Positions 35,650-44,035 of a stretch of DNA of 60,640 nt are shown piece by piece. Source of the DNA: Scybalomonas sp905214925 (lineage in GTDB: Bacteria; Bacillota; Clostridia; Lachnospirales; Lachnospiraceae); assembly GCA_905214925.1 (NCBI GenBank), contig CAJMOB010000022.1:1-60640 (forward strand). The letters are read 5' to 3'. The stretch's first letter is position 1, and every line of letters begins with the position of its first letter. The translations under genes were made by a program, and so were the position numbers. Below the pieces are notes generated by a model. It was not told the origin of the DNA, made no database searches, and saw nothing but the letters and a program-made list of their open reading frames with translations.

Positions 35650-36845
35650 CTGGTAAATTTGTAGTAACAAATCGTAAAGGGCATATTGTTATGGCCCTTT
35701 ACGAACAAAAAAGTTTATGTGAACTAAGCTTTGACTCTGGTAAAAAGCAAGGGGCTCTTGGTGATATTTATGTTGGAAAAGTAAAAAATGTTGTAAAAAA
35801 TATTAATGGGGCCTTTGTAGAAGTAGGAGATCAAATGCTTTGTTATTATTCCATCGCAGATAATAAAAAGCCTATTTTTTTAAATGCAAAAAAAGATGAA
35901 CAGGTAAAAGAGGGAGATCTTTTATTAGTTCAAGTTCAAAAAGAGGCTATGAAGACAAAACTAGCTGGGGTTACTTCTTATATTAATTTAACAGGAAAAT
36001 ACCTTGTTTTGACAGTAGGAAAGTGTGCGATTGGCATTTCTAATAAGATTACAAAAGAAGAAGAACGTAGACGGCTAAAAGATGTGATAAAAGAAAGAAG
36101 TTCAAAAGAGTATGGCTGGATTGTCCGTACAAATGCTGTAGGAGTCCCAAGGGAGCGCTTACTTTTAGAAGCGGATCGTCTAAAAGAACAGTATGAAAAA
36201 TTATTGGAAGTTGCAAAGTTTCGAACAGGGGGACATTTATTGTATGAAGCACCCCCTTCTTATTTGACCGAACTTCGTGATCAAAATAGCAGCAATTTTA
36301 ATCGAATTGTGACGGACGATGAAAAGGTCTATCATGAGATGAAAGACTATTTAACAACCTATCAGCCAGAGGATTTAGAAAAATTAGAATACTATCAAGA
36401 TGAAAACTTTTCTTTAATGGCGTTGCTTGGACTAGAAAAGGACATAGAAGAGGCCTTGAGGGAAAAAGTTTGGTTAAAATCTGGAGGCTATCTCATTATT
36501 CAACCGACAGAAGCGATGGTTGTGATTGATGTCAATACAGGAAAGTCTGTTTCGAAAAAGAAGACGAAAGAACATTTCAAACAGATCAATTTAGAAGCCG
36601 CAAAGGAAGTAGCAAGACAACTGCGCCTTCGAAATTTATCTGGTATTATCATTGTCGATTTTATTGATATGGAAGAAGAGGAAGATAAAGAAGAATTGTT
36701 GCAGGCACTGCGGGCCTTTGTAGCAAAAGATCGAATCAAAACCGATGTTATTGATATGACACGGTTAAATCTCGTTGAGATAACGAGAAAAAAAGTAAAG
36801 AAACCAATTTATGAGCAATTGAGAGGAAGTGGAGAAGATGTTTAA
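35646..36845 (+). CDS. rng: Ribonuclease E/G family protein, 399 aa
   Basis: Endoribonuclease of the RNase G type for rRNA and mRNA processing. An S1 RNA-binding domain (about residues 35-125: GDIYVGKVKNVVKNINGAFVEVG) is followed by the RNase H-like and DNase I-like catalytic parts: RTNAVG, RFRTGGHLLYE-type, and VVIDVNTGKSV near 292, IIIVDFIDMEEEED near 338 with the Mg-binding aspartates. It lacks the long C-terminal scaffold of RNase E. Four-base overlap with the upstream gene. In many Clostridia rplU-rpmA follow this trio; here a DUF975 gene follows instead. Confidence 0.92.
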   Translation: MTGKFVVTNRKGHIVMALYEQKSLCELSFDSGKKQGALGDIYVGKVKNVVKNINGAFVEVGDQMLCYYSIADNKKPIFLNAKKDEQVKEGDLLLVQVQKEAMKTKLAGVTSYINLTGKYLVLTVGKCAIGISNKITKEEERRRLKDVIKERSSKEYGWIVRTNAVGVPRERLLLEADRLKEQYEKLLEVAKFRTGGHLLYEAPPSYLTELRDQNSSNFNRIVTDDEKVYHEMKDYLTTYQPEDLEKLEYYQDENFSLMALLGLEKDIEEALREKVWLKSGGYLIIQPTEAMVVIDVNTGKSVSKKKTKEHFKQINLEAAKEVARQLRLRNLSGIIIVDFIDMEEEEDKEELLQALRAFVAKDRIKTDVIDMTRLNLVEITRKKVKKPIYEQLRGSGEDV

Positions 36846-37596
36846 TCGCTTGGAAATAAAGCAAAATGCAAAAGAAGCTTTAAAACATTTCTATTTGTTT
36901 GGGTTACTTGCGTGTTTGCTCTATGCCCTAATAAGCGGTAGTGTTTTCGATATGTGGGAACGATTCCAAGGATTTTGGAGTGTGTTTCATAGGGAAAATC
37001 TATATTTCTATCCAATTAGCACAGCAACAAGAGGAATCGGAATATTAAGTCGTTTGGGAAGTCCGTACTATTACATTACAGGTGGAGCACTTTTATGGCT
37101 AATAGTACGTTTTTTATTGGCAATGATACGAGCCATTTTAGGGGTCTTATATCAAATTTTTGTGGTTCATGTGCTAGAAGTTGGATTAAATTCTTTCTTT
37201 TTGAAAAATCGCCATCAAGATACGGGAGTGAGCCAAATGCTTATGCCGTTTCAAAATAGTTATATGAATGTTGTAAAAGTATTATTTTTACGCAGTTTAT
37301 ATGTATTTCTTTGGGGATTGCTTTTTGTGATTCCAGGAATTATAAAATCTTATGAATATTTTTTTGTCTCCTATTTATTAGCAGAAAATACAGAGTTTAC
37401 AGCGGAACAGGCCCTATCAATGAGCCGTAAAATGACAGAAGGAGAGAAATGGAATATCTTTATTTTCCAGCTTTCTTTTTTAGGCTGGTTTTTGCTTTCA
37501 ACAATATTAGGAGGGTTTGGCTGGATTTTTGTTATGCCCTATTACCAAGCAGCAAAAAGTGAACTTTATGTTTGTCTAAAAGAAAGAAAACTTTAA
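36838..37596 (+). CDS. DUF975 family membrane protein, 252 aa
   Basis: Integral membrane protein with about five to six hydrophobic segments. The DUF975 pattern is visible: NRLEIKQNAKEALK at the N-terminus, VLEVGLNSFFLKNR near 120, PFQNSYMNVVKVLFLRSLYVFLWGLLFVIPGIIKSYEYFFVSYLLAEN near 140-185, and ALSMSRKMTEGEKWNIF. The role is unknown. ATG 36838 overlaps the rng stop by eight bases and has AGGAAG upstream; the GTG at 36829 is too close to the ribosome site. Confidence 0.85.
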   Translation: MFNRLEIKQNAKEALKHFYLFGLLACLLYALISGSVFDMWERFQGFWSVFHRENLYFYPISTATRGIGILSRLGSPYYYITGGALLWLIVRFLLAMIRAILGVLYQIFVVHVLEVGLNSFFLKNRHQDTGVSQMLMPFQNSYMNVVKVLFLRSLYVFLWGLLFVIPGIIKSYEYFFVSYLLAENTEFTAEQALSMSRKMTEGEKWNIFIFQLSFLGWFLLSTILGGFGWIFVMPYYQAAKSELYVCLKERKL

Positions 37597-37643
37597 AAAA
37601 TAAGAATAAGTTTCTTTTTAGGAGAAGAAGATAGGAGGATTCT

Positions 37644-38600
37644 ATGTTTGATATTGTAGCATTAGGTGAAGTATTAATTGATTTTACACAAAGTGGTGTT
37701 TCTGAATCAGGAATGAGATTATTTGAGCAAAATCCAGGTGGTGCGCCTGCTAATATGTTAACGGCAAGCACTCGTCTTGGAATGAAAACAGCCTTTATTG
37801 GAAAGGTTGGAACGGATATGCATGGTACTTTTTTAAAACAAGTGTTAGAAGAACAGCATATTTGTACAAAGGGAATGGTTTTTGATGATAACTTTTTTAC
37901 AACGCTTGCCTTTGTAGAGTTAAGTGAGTCAGGAGAAAGAAAGTTTTCCTTCGCAAGAAAACCAGGAGCGGATACGAAACTTCGTTTGGAAGAGATTGAT
38001 AAAAAGTTATTAGAACAGACGAAAGTATTTCATTTTGGTTCTCTTTCTTTGACCGATGAACCTTGTAGAACAGCTACTATGGAAGCAGTAAAGTATGCAA
38101 AAGAACAAGGTGCAATGATCTCTTATGATCCAAATTATAGGGAGTTATTGTGGGAAAGCAAAGAACAAGCCATAGAACAAATGAGAAGACCAATTCCTTA
38201 TGTAAATGTTTTAAAAATCTCTGATGAAGAGACAGAATTGATGACAGGAGAAGCCGATCCAATTAAGGCATCAGAACGATTAGTAGAACAAGGAATTTCT
38301 ATTGTAGTCGTTACATTAGGGGAAAAAGGTGCTTTAGTTCGCACAAAAGAAGGATATTCCATTGTTTCAGGTTTTGCATCAAAAGTTGTTGATACAACAG
38401 GAGCAGGAGATTCTTTTTGGGGTGGATTTATTAGCCGAGTTGTAGTATCGGGAAAAGAAATCAATGCTCTCACATTAGCAGAATTAGAAACAATGATACG
38501 CTTTGCCAATGCTGTAGCAGGAATTTGCGTAACAAGACGTGGAGCGATTCCTGCAATGCCATCATTAGAAGAAGTGGAAGAAAAATTAGCACAAGCATAG
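37644..38600 (+). CDS. PfkB-family carbohydrate kinase (fructokinase-like), 318 aa
   Basis: Ribokinase-fold sugar kinase. The N-terminal IVALGEVLIDFT, signature 1 NPGGAPANMLTASTRLGMKTAFIGKVGTDMHG (about residues 29-60) and signature 2 DTTGAGDSFWGGF (about 251-263, catalytic aspartate) are complete. The sequence is closest in style to bacterial fructokinases (ScrK). GGAGG lies before the ATG. No sugar transporter or hydrolase gene is adjacent, so the substrate is inferred only from family. Confidence 0.88.
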   Translation: MFDIVALGEVLIDFTQSGVSESGMRLFEQNPGGAPANMLTASTRLGMKTAFIGKVGTDMHGTFLKQVLEEQHICTKGMVFDDNFFTTLAFVELSESGERKFSFARKPGADTKLRLEEIDKKLLEQTKVFHFGSLSLTDEPCRTATMEAVKYAKEQGAMISYDPNYRELLWESKEQAIEQMRRPIPYVNVLKISDEETELMTGEADPIKASERLVEQGISIVVVTLGEKGALVRTKEGYSIVSGFASKVVDTTGAGDSFWGGFISRVVVSGKEINALTLAELETMIRFANAVAGICVTRRGAIPAMPSLEEVEEKLAQA

Positions 38601-38614
38601 AAGAAAACAATGAG

Positions 38615-38651
38615 AAAAAGCTGTTTGCAGAAAATGCAACGGCTTTTTTTA
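38615..38651 (+). terminator. Intrinsic terminator after the sugar kinase
   Basis: AAAAAGC-TTTGCA pairs with TGCAA-GCTTTTTTT around a GAAAA loop. Confidence 0.75.
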
Positions 38652-38826
38652 CTCTTTCAAACAAAAACAAGCCGTACTTAGCTTAGGGGAGCAACTGAGA
38701 GCGTGGTTTGAAAACGGAAACTCTGATAGCTAGAATTAACTTGACGTGTTTGTTAGTGAATTCTATAATAGAAATAGGTTTTAATTGTCCGAAAATTTTA
38801 TGTGTGATGTAAGGAGAGATACCTAT

Positions 38827-39726
38827 ATGATGTACAATCCCCAATTAGAAACATTTATCTGTGTTGTGGAATCTGGAAGTTTTAGCAAAGCATCGGAAAA
38901 ATTATACATTACCTCCCCAGCAGTTATTAAGCAGATTAATTCTTTGGAAGATAGTTTGAATCTACAACTATTTGAGCGGACACATAGAGGGCTTATTGTG
39001 ACGGAAGCGGGGAAGTCGCTGTATCAAGATGCCAAATATTTGATTCAGTATTGTAAAGAATCTTTGAATCGAGCCGAAAGTGCAGGGAATAATAAGGAAG
39101 AAGTCATTCGTATAGGAGCTTCTCCTATGACACCACCGCAGGTTTTCATGACTCTGTGGCCGAAAATTTAAAAATATTGCCCAGAGTTAAGATTTCAACT
39201 AATTCCCTTTGAAAATACTCCAGAAAATGCAAGAGAAATACTGGGGAATCTTGGGCAAAATATTGATGTGGTCGCAGGAATCTTTGATGACACCATGTTG
39301 AATTTAAGAAAATGTAATGGGATAGAGTTGTCAAAGGAAGCCTTTTGCTGTGCATTATCTCTTCATCATGAGCTGGCAGGAAAGGAAAGCCTTACACTAG
39401 AAGATCTCCATGGACAAAATATTTTGATGATGCGACGAGGATGGAGTAAGTACGTGGATCTTTTAAGAGATGATCTATGGAAAAATCATCCAGAGATTCG
39501 TGTAACAGATTTTGATTTTTATAACACAGAAATTTTTAATCGATGTGAGAATAGTAATGATATTCTGTTGGCAATTAAAAATTGGGAAAGCGTACATCCG
39601 CTTATGAAAATTATCCCAGTAGAATGGACCTATGAGATCCCTTTTGGATTACTGTATTCTACAGAGCCTTCTTTAAAAGTAAGGCGGTTGTTGTCTGCTG
39701 TTCAAAAGGCGATGGAAGAGACATAA
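38827..39726 (+). pseudogene. LysR-family regulator interrupted by an in-frame TAA
   Basis: Full-length LysR protein if read through one stop. The N-terminal helix-turn-helix is intact (MYNPQLETFICVVESGSFSKASEKLYITSPAVIKQINSLEDSLNLQLFERTHRGLIVTEAGK), then TAA at 39169-39171 (codon 115) cuts the protein just inside the effector domain. The same frame continues with KYCPELRFQLIPFENTPENA and runs 185 more codons to the natural end at 39726. AAGGAGA precedes ATG 38827. The truncated product keeps a DNA-binding domain. It sits upstream of the redox cassette it presumably controlled. Confidence 0.9.
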
Positions 39727-39754
39727 CCAATAGGTTTATACTGCATAACGAAAC

Positions 39755-39784
39755 GAGACTTCTTATGAGGTCTCTTTTTTTTTA
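39755..39784 (+). terminator. Intrinsic terminator after the LysR gene
   Basis: GAGAC (39755-39759) pairs with GTCTC (39770-39774), followed by nine or more T. The upstream GGTTTATACTGCATAACG (39733-39750) recurs, slightly changed, at 43916. Confidence 0.7.
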
Positions 39785-39787
39785 TAA

Positions 39788-39923
39788 TTTAAAGAAAGAC
39801 AACGAGCCGTGCGGGAACATTTATGTTCCCATAAGGCGACTGTCAAAAACGTGAGAAGTTCGCAAGGCGTGCTTCTCATCGTTTAAAGAAAGACAACGAG
39901 CCGTGCGGGAACATTTATGTTCC
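39788..39923 (+). repeat. Exact 42-base direct repeat, two units
   Basis: The 42 bases at 39788-39829 recur without change at 39882-39923, 94 bases apart. Each contains AAGACAACGAGCCGTGCGG and the palindrome GGAACATTTATGTTCC. Between them is GAGAAG..CTTCTC followed by ATCG. A diverged copy lies at 41863-41958. The first unit lies a few bases after a terminator T-tract. Confidence 0.85.
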
Positions 39924-39960
39924 TTATGTTTTCTATCCGATATCTGCGAAAGGAGAGACT

Positions 39961-41130
39961 ATGAACAATTTTATTTTTGAAAATGCGACAAAGGTATATT
40001 TTGGGAAAGGTTGTGTGAAGGAATATCTATCCTGTTTTGTAGAAAAATATGGAAAACAAGTGATGATAGCTTATGGGGGTGGTTCGATTAAAAAGAATGG
40101 GATTTATAACGAAGTAATTGCTATTCTTGAAAATGCAGGAGCACAAACGGTTGAGTTTCATGGGATTATGGCAAATCCCACTTATGAAAAGGTATTAGAA
40201 GGAGCAAAACTTGCCAAAGAACACAAGGTGGATTGGATTTTGGGAATCGGTGGAGGTTCTGTTATGGATTGCTGTAAGGCTGTATCTATGGCAGCAGTTA
40301 GCAAAAAGGATATATGGGATAATTACTGGGTAAAAACAGGAATTATCGATTTTGAACCACTGCCATTAGGAGTCATTGCCACAGTAGCAGGCACAGGCAG
40401 TGAATGTAATGGAGGAGCGGTGATTACCAATGAAAAAGTAAAGATTAAAACAGGAAGAGATTATCCTCAGTGCAATCCAAGGTTTGCTTTGCTCGATCCC
40501 GTGTATACGTACAGTGTTCCTGTAAAACAGATGGTTTCTGGAGGTTTTGATATTTTATCCCATATCATGGAAACGTATTTTAGCGAACCAGATACAGACA
40601 ATGTGTCTGATGATATTTCTGAGGCTTTGATGAGAAGTGTTATTCATAATCTGCGGATTGCAATTCAAAATCCAGAAGACTATACAGCTAGGAGCAATCT
40701 TTTATGGGCATCCACAATGGCAGAAAACCGTATTATTAAACTGGGCAAGAAGTGTGACTTTGAATGCCATCAGATGGAACATCAGCTAGGAGCGTATACC
40801 AATTGTAATCATGGTTATGGTTTGGCGGTACTGCATCCAGTTTATTATCGCCATATTTATAAAGATGGGTTAGCAAAATTCGTCCGTTTTGCAGAAAATG
40901 TATGGCAGATTCCTAGGGAAACAAAAAGTGAAGAGGAACTGGCAAAAGCAGGTGTAGAGGCTTTGGCAGATTTTATTAAAGAAATTGGGCTGCCTACTAC
41001 ACTAAGAGAGTTAGGAGTAACAAAGGAAACACCGTTAAAAGAGATTGCGGATTCCTGTAACTTGGCTTTAGGGAGCTATAAGAAGATGACCCATGAAGAG
41101 ATTTTTCAAATTTTTAGAGAATGTTATTGA
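39961..41130 (+). CDS. Iron-containing alcohol dehydrogenase (butanol dehydrogenase type), 389 aa
   Basis: Group III NAD(P)-dependent alcohol dehydrogenase reducing aldehydes to alcohols. The Rossmann part has GIGGGSVMDCCKAV near residues 95-108 and ATVAGTGSECNGG near 140. The metal ligands are in FDILSHIMETYF (aspartate and histidine near 196-201) and CHQMEHQLGAYTNCNHGYGLAVLHP (two histidines near 270-286). AAAGGAG precedes the ATG. Codon use is more G/C-ending than the housekeeping genes. First gene of the redox cassette. Confidence 0.93.
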   Translation: MNNFIFENATKVYFGKGCVKEYLSCFVEKYGKQVMIAYGGGSIKKNGIYNEVIAILENAGAQTVEFHGIMANPTYEKVLEGAKLAKEHKVDWILGIGGGSVMDCCKAVSMAAVSKKDIWDNYWVKTGIIDFEPLPLGVIATVAGTGSECNGGAVITNEKVKIKTGRDYPQCNPRFALLDPVYTYSVPVKQMVSGGFDILSHIMETYFSEPDTDNVSDDISEALMRSVIHNLRIAIQNPEDYTARSNLLWASTMAENRIIKLGKKCDFECHQMEHQLGAYTNCNHGYGLAVLHPVYYRHIYKDGLAKFVRFAENVWQIPRETKSEEELAKAGVEALADFIKEIGLPTTLRELGVTKETPLKEIADSCNLALGSYKKMTHEEIFQIFRECY

Positions 41131-41149
41131 TGAAGAAAGGAGAGAGAAA

Positions 41150-41767
41150 ATGAAAGTATTATTAATTAATGGAAGTCCTCATAAGGAGGGAAATACATAC
41201 CTTGCATTGAGGGAAATGGAAAAAATCTTTGAACAAGAGCAGGTGGAAAGTGAAATTATCCATATCGGAAATAAGCCAATTCGTGGATGTATCGCCTGTC
41301 GTGTCTGTGCCCAAAAAGGGAAATGTGTATTTGATGACTGTGTAAATGAAATCGCACCGAAATTTCAAGAGGCTGATGGAATTGTAATCGGCAGTCCCGT
41401 GTATTATGCATCGGCAAATGGTACGCTCGTATCGTTTTTAGATCGGTTGTTTTTCAGCACCCCTTTTGATAAAACTATGAAGGTTGGAGCAAGCGTAGTT
41501 GTGGCAAGAAGAGGAGGTTTATCATCCACTTTTGATGAATTGAATAAGTATTTTACAATTTGTGGAATGCCAATAGCGTCAGGACAATACTGGAATAGTG
41601 TCCACGGACGAGAAATTGGGGAAGCGGCAGAGGATGCAGAAGGGTTACAGGGAATGCGGACATTGGCGAGAAATATGTCGTTCCTTATGAAAGCGATTGC
41701 ACTTGGAAAAGAGCGGTTTGGTCTGCCAGAAAAAGAAGAATTTCAGAGAACAGATTTTATTCGATAA
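41150..41767 (+). CDS. Iron-sulfur flavoprotein (Isf-like) / FMN reductase, 205 aa
   Basis: Flavodoxin-fold NADPH-dependent FMN reductase family. The phosphate loop is INGSPHKEGNTY at the N-terminus, and GSPVYYASANGTLVSFLDR follows near 85. A compact C-x2-C-x2-C-x5-C motif (C47, C50, C53, C59) matches the [4Fe-4S] site of archaeal Isf proteins, which pass electrons between ferredoxin and oxygen species or other acceptors. Start 41150 follows AAGGAGAG; the ATG at 41093 lies within the previous gene. 19 bases after the alcohol dehydrogenase gene. Confidence 0.9.
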   Translation: MKVLLINGSPHKEGNTYLALREMEKIFEQEQVESEIIHIGNKPIRGCIACRVCAQKGKCVFDDCVNEIAPKFQEADGIVIGSPVYYASANGTLVSFLDRLFFSTPFDKTMKVGASVVVARRGGLSSTFDELNKYFTICGMPIASGQYWNSVHGREIGEAAEDAEGLQGMRTLARNMSFLMKAIALGKERFGLPEKEEFQRTDFIR

Positions 41768-41773
41768 AAGGGA

Positions 41774-41917
41774 ATGATGATACCTGTGAAGAAAAAGAAT
41801 GATAAAAAAATAAGTTGGCCGCTGGTTATAGTTCTTTTACTCAGTTTTATGTTTGCTAGTTGCAAAGACAACGGGCTATGTGGGAGTATTTATAGCACAT
41901 ATGGAGACTGGATATAA
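41774..41917 (+). CDS. Short lipoprotein-like ORF, 47 aa, probably a truncated gene
   Basis: Too short to be certain. The protein starts MMIPVKKKNDKKISWP, then a hydrophobic run VIVLLLSFMFASC with a lipobox-like end and cysteine at residue 30, and finishes after 17 more residues that come from a repeat-derived sequence (41863 on). It looks like a lipoprotein signal peptide whose mature part has been replaced by the repeat. The ribosome site is weak (AAAAGGG). It stands seven bases after the Isf-like gene. Confidence 0.45.
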   Translation: MMIPVKKKNDKKISWPLVIVLLLSFMFASCKDNGLCGSIYSTYGDWI

Positions 41918-41958
41918 ATGTGAGAAGTTCGCAAAGTGTACTTTTCATCGTTGAAAAG
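41863..41958 (+). repeat. Diverged copy of the 39.8 kb repeat
   Basis: AAAGACAACGGGCTATGTGGGAG...TATTTATA and GTGAGAAGTTCGCAAAGTGTACTTTTCATCGTT match the 39788-39923 element in order, with the intervening part shortened. It lies between the Isf-like gene and the first aldo/keto reductase. Confidence 0.65.
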
Positions 41959-41972
41959 ATTAGGAGGCAAAG

Positions 41973-42986
41973 ATGAGATATAAAATATTAGGAAAAGATC
42001 TGAAGGTGTCCGCTGTGGGCTTAGGATGTATGGGAATGAGTCATGCTTATGGTACACCTTTGGAACGAAAAGAGGCAGTACAGCTGATACAACAGGCGGT
42101 AGAAATGGGATATACATTTTTTGATACGGCAGAGGTTTATGGTACAACAGATAATCCGCACATCAATGAAGAGCTGGTAGGGGAAGCGTTGAAATCCCAT
42201 AGAAATCAAGTAGTGATTGCCACAAAATTTGGGATTCATTTTGATATGTTAAGTTCCAAATTGAATAAACCATTGGTGCCAGATTCCCGTCCGGAAGTTA
42301 TCCGTGCATCCATAGAAGGATCGTTAAAAAGACTAGGGACAGATCATATTGACTTGTATTATCAGCATCGGCCGGATCCCCATGTGCCCATTGAGGAAGT
42401 GGCAGGAGTTATGTCAGAACTCATGCAGGAAGGAAAGATTACTCATTGGGGATTATCAGAGGCAGGGGAAGATATGATACGCAGAGCCCATAAAGTTTGT
42501 CCAGTAACAGCGATCCAAAATCGTTATTCTATGATGGCAAGATGGCATGAGAAGCTGTTTCCAGTGTTAGAAGAGCTTGGAATTGGTTATGTGGCATTTT
42601 CACCACTGGCAAATGGTTTTCTTTCTGCCCAATACGATAAAAATACAGTTTTTGACAAGAATTATGATTATAGAAGCGTGATGCCACAATTTCAGTCAGA
42701 TGCAATGGAAAAGAATCATGAGCTTTTATCACTGCTGAATAAAATGGCAGAACAGAAACATGCCACTCCAGCACAGATATCTTTAGCATGGATGATGTGT
42801 AAAAAGCCTTATATTGTTCCGATACCAGGTACGCGAAAACTAGAAAGAATGCTAGAAAATGGGAAAGCGTCAGATGTAATTTTGACAGAGGAAGAAGTAA
42901 GAGCGTTAGATAAAGAGTTGGATAGTATGAAAATGTCTCAAGTCTTTGGAGGCACAAAAATAATAGATACACAAGCAGAGGAATAA
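41973..42986 (+). CDS. Aldo/keto reductase, 337 aa
   Basis: NADPH-dependent (beta/alpha)8 oxidoreductase similar to the YakC/AKR13 group. The catalytic set is visible: FFDTAEVYG (Asp, Tyr), VIATKFGI (Lys) and LYYQHRPDP (His). The cofactor part has IPIPGTRKLERMLENG near 280. AGGAGG precedes the ATG. The substrate is probably a small carbonyl or quinone; the context of alcohol dehydrogenase and flavoproteins suggests aldehyde handling. Confidence 0.92.
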   Translation: MRYKILGKDLKVSAVGLGCMGMSHAYGTPLERKEAVQLIQQAVEMGYTFFDTAEVYGTTDNPHINEELVGEALKSHRNQVVIATKFGIHFDMLSSKLNKPLVPDSRPEVIRASIEGSLKRLGTDHIDLYYQHRPDPHVPIEEVAGVMSELMQEGKITHWGLSEAGEDMIRRAHKVCPVTAIQNRYSMMARWHEKLFPVLEELGIGYVAFSPLANGFLSAQYDKNTVFDKNYDYRSVMPQFQSDAMEKNHELLSLLNKMAEQKHATPAQISLAWMMCKKPYIVPIPGTRKLERMLENGKASDVILTEEEVRALDKELDSMKMSQVFGGTKIIDTQAEE

Positions 42987-43003
42987 GAATGGAGGAAATG
43001 ATT

Positions 43004-43849
43004 ATGGAGTATGTAACATTAAACAACGGAGTAAAAATGCCTATGGCAGGGATCGGAACCTTTCTTTTACAGCCTGATGATGCAGAAGCTGCTGTATTAA
43101 ATGCTCTAAAAGAAGGATATCGGCTAATTGATACGGCAAACGCTTATGTAAATGAAAAAGCGGTAGGTCGTGCTATGAAGAAATCTGGTGTTGTAAGAGA
43201 AGATATCTTTCTTGAAACGAAGCTGTGGCCGTCTTTTTATGAGCAGGAAGATGCAGTGGAAAAAACGCTGGAGAGGTTGGATACCGACTATATCGATCTG
43301 CTGCTTATCCATCAACCAGCTGGAAACTATTTAGCAGGATACCGTCTGATGGAGAAAGCGTATAAGGAAGGAAAAGTGAGGGCGATTGGGCTTTCCAATT
43401 TTACACAGGAACAGATTGAGGAAATTCTTAATACTTGTGAAGTAAAACCGACAATTTTGCAGACCGAAGTGCATCCTTACGCACAAGAAAAAGAGCTCAA
43501 AGCCTTTTTGGATAGAGAGGGAATTATAATTCAGGCATGGTATCCACTAGGACATGGGGATGCCACACTTCTTCAGGAGCCTTTATTTGCAAAACTGGGA
43601 GAAAAGTATAAAAAAAGTTCTGCACAGATTATCCTGCGCTGGCACGTTCAGGAAGGAAATATCGTAATTCCAGGCTCTAAAAATCCAGCACATATCAGGG
43701 ATAACTTCGCTATCTTTGATTTTACACTCACAGAGGAAGAAATGGAAGAGATTGCGACTTTAAATCAAAATAAGAGATACTATACAAGTACACCAGAGCT
43801 ATTGAAACAGTATGCTGAAATGGTTCCACCAGTAGAGGAACAAAAATAA
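43004..43849 (+). CDS. Aldo/keto reductase (AKR5-like), 281 aa
   Basis: Second aldo/keto reductase. Seen: LNNGVKMPMAGIGTFLL at the start, RLIDTANAYVNEKAVGRAM (Asp and Tyr), LETKLWPSFY (Lys), DLLLIHQPAGN (His), AIGLSNFTQEQIEEIL and VIPGSKNPAHIRDNFAIFDF (cofactor). It resembles 2,5-diketo-gluconate or methylglyoxal reductases of AKR5. Start 43004 has GGAGG eight bases upstream; the ATG at 42989 overlaps that site. 17 bases after the first reductase. Confidence 0.92.
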   Translation: MEYVTLNNGVKMPMAGIGTFLLQPDDAEAAVLNALKEGYRLIDTANAYVNEKAVGRAMKKSGVVREDIFLETKLWPSFYEQEDAVEKTLERLDTDYIDLLLIHQPAGNYLAGYRLMEKAYKEGKVRAIGLSNFTQEQIEEILNTCEVKPTILQTEVHPYAQEKELKAFLDREGIIIQAWYPLGHGDATLLQEPLFAKLGEKYKKSSAQIILRWHVQEGNIVIPGSKNPAHIRDNFAIFDFTLTEEEMEEIATLNQNKRYYTSTPELLKQYAEMVPPVEEQK

Positions 43850-43915
43850 ACAATTTCCTCATGATGAAGAGATTATGAGGTGGTTGTTTCGATGGTAAAG
43901 AAGCATTTACCTATG

Positions 43916-43946
43916 GGTTTACACTGCATAACAAAGGGAGACTTCT
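43916..43946 (+). repeat. Short repeat shared with 39733
   Basis: GGGTTTACACTGCATAAC..AGGGAGACTTCT matches GGTTTATACTGCATAACG..ACGAGACTTCT at 39733-39762. Here the second arm of the hairpin is missing, although a T-run follows at 43949. Confidence 0.6.
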
Positions 43947-44035
43947 CCAATGAACTTTTTTTCGATACACTAAATTTATAAAAGAAAAGTTGAAAACAAG
44001 GCAGTCTCATACAAGGAAAAGGAGCAGTGATAAAA

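Noticed and set aside
39788..39923. CRISPR array
   Set aside because: Only two 42-base units, a single 52-base spacer, no further units and no cas genes nearby.
41093..41149. Longer N-terminus of the Isf-like flavoprotein
   Set aside because: The upstream ATG lies in the alcohol dehydrogenase coding region; AAGGAGAG before 41150 and the family start MKVLLINGSP decide for the shorter form.
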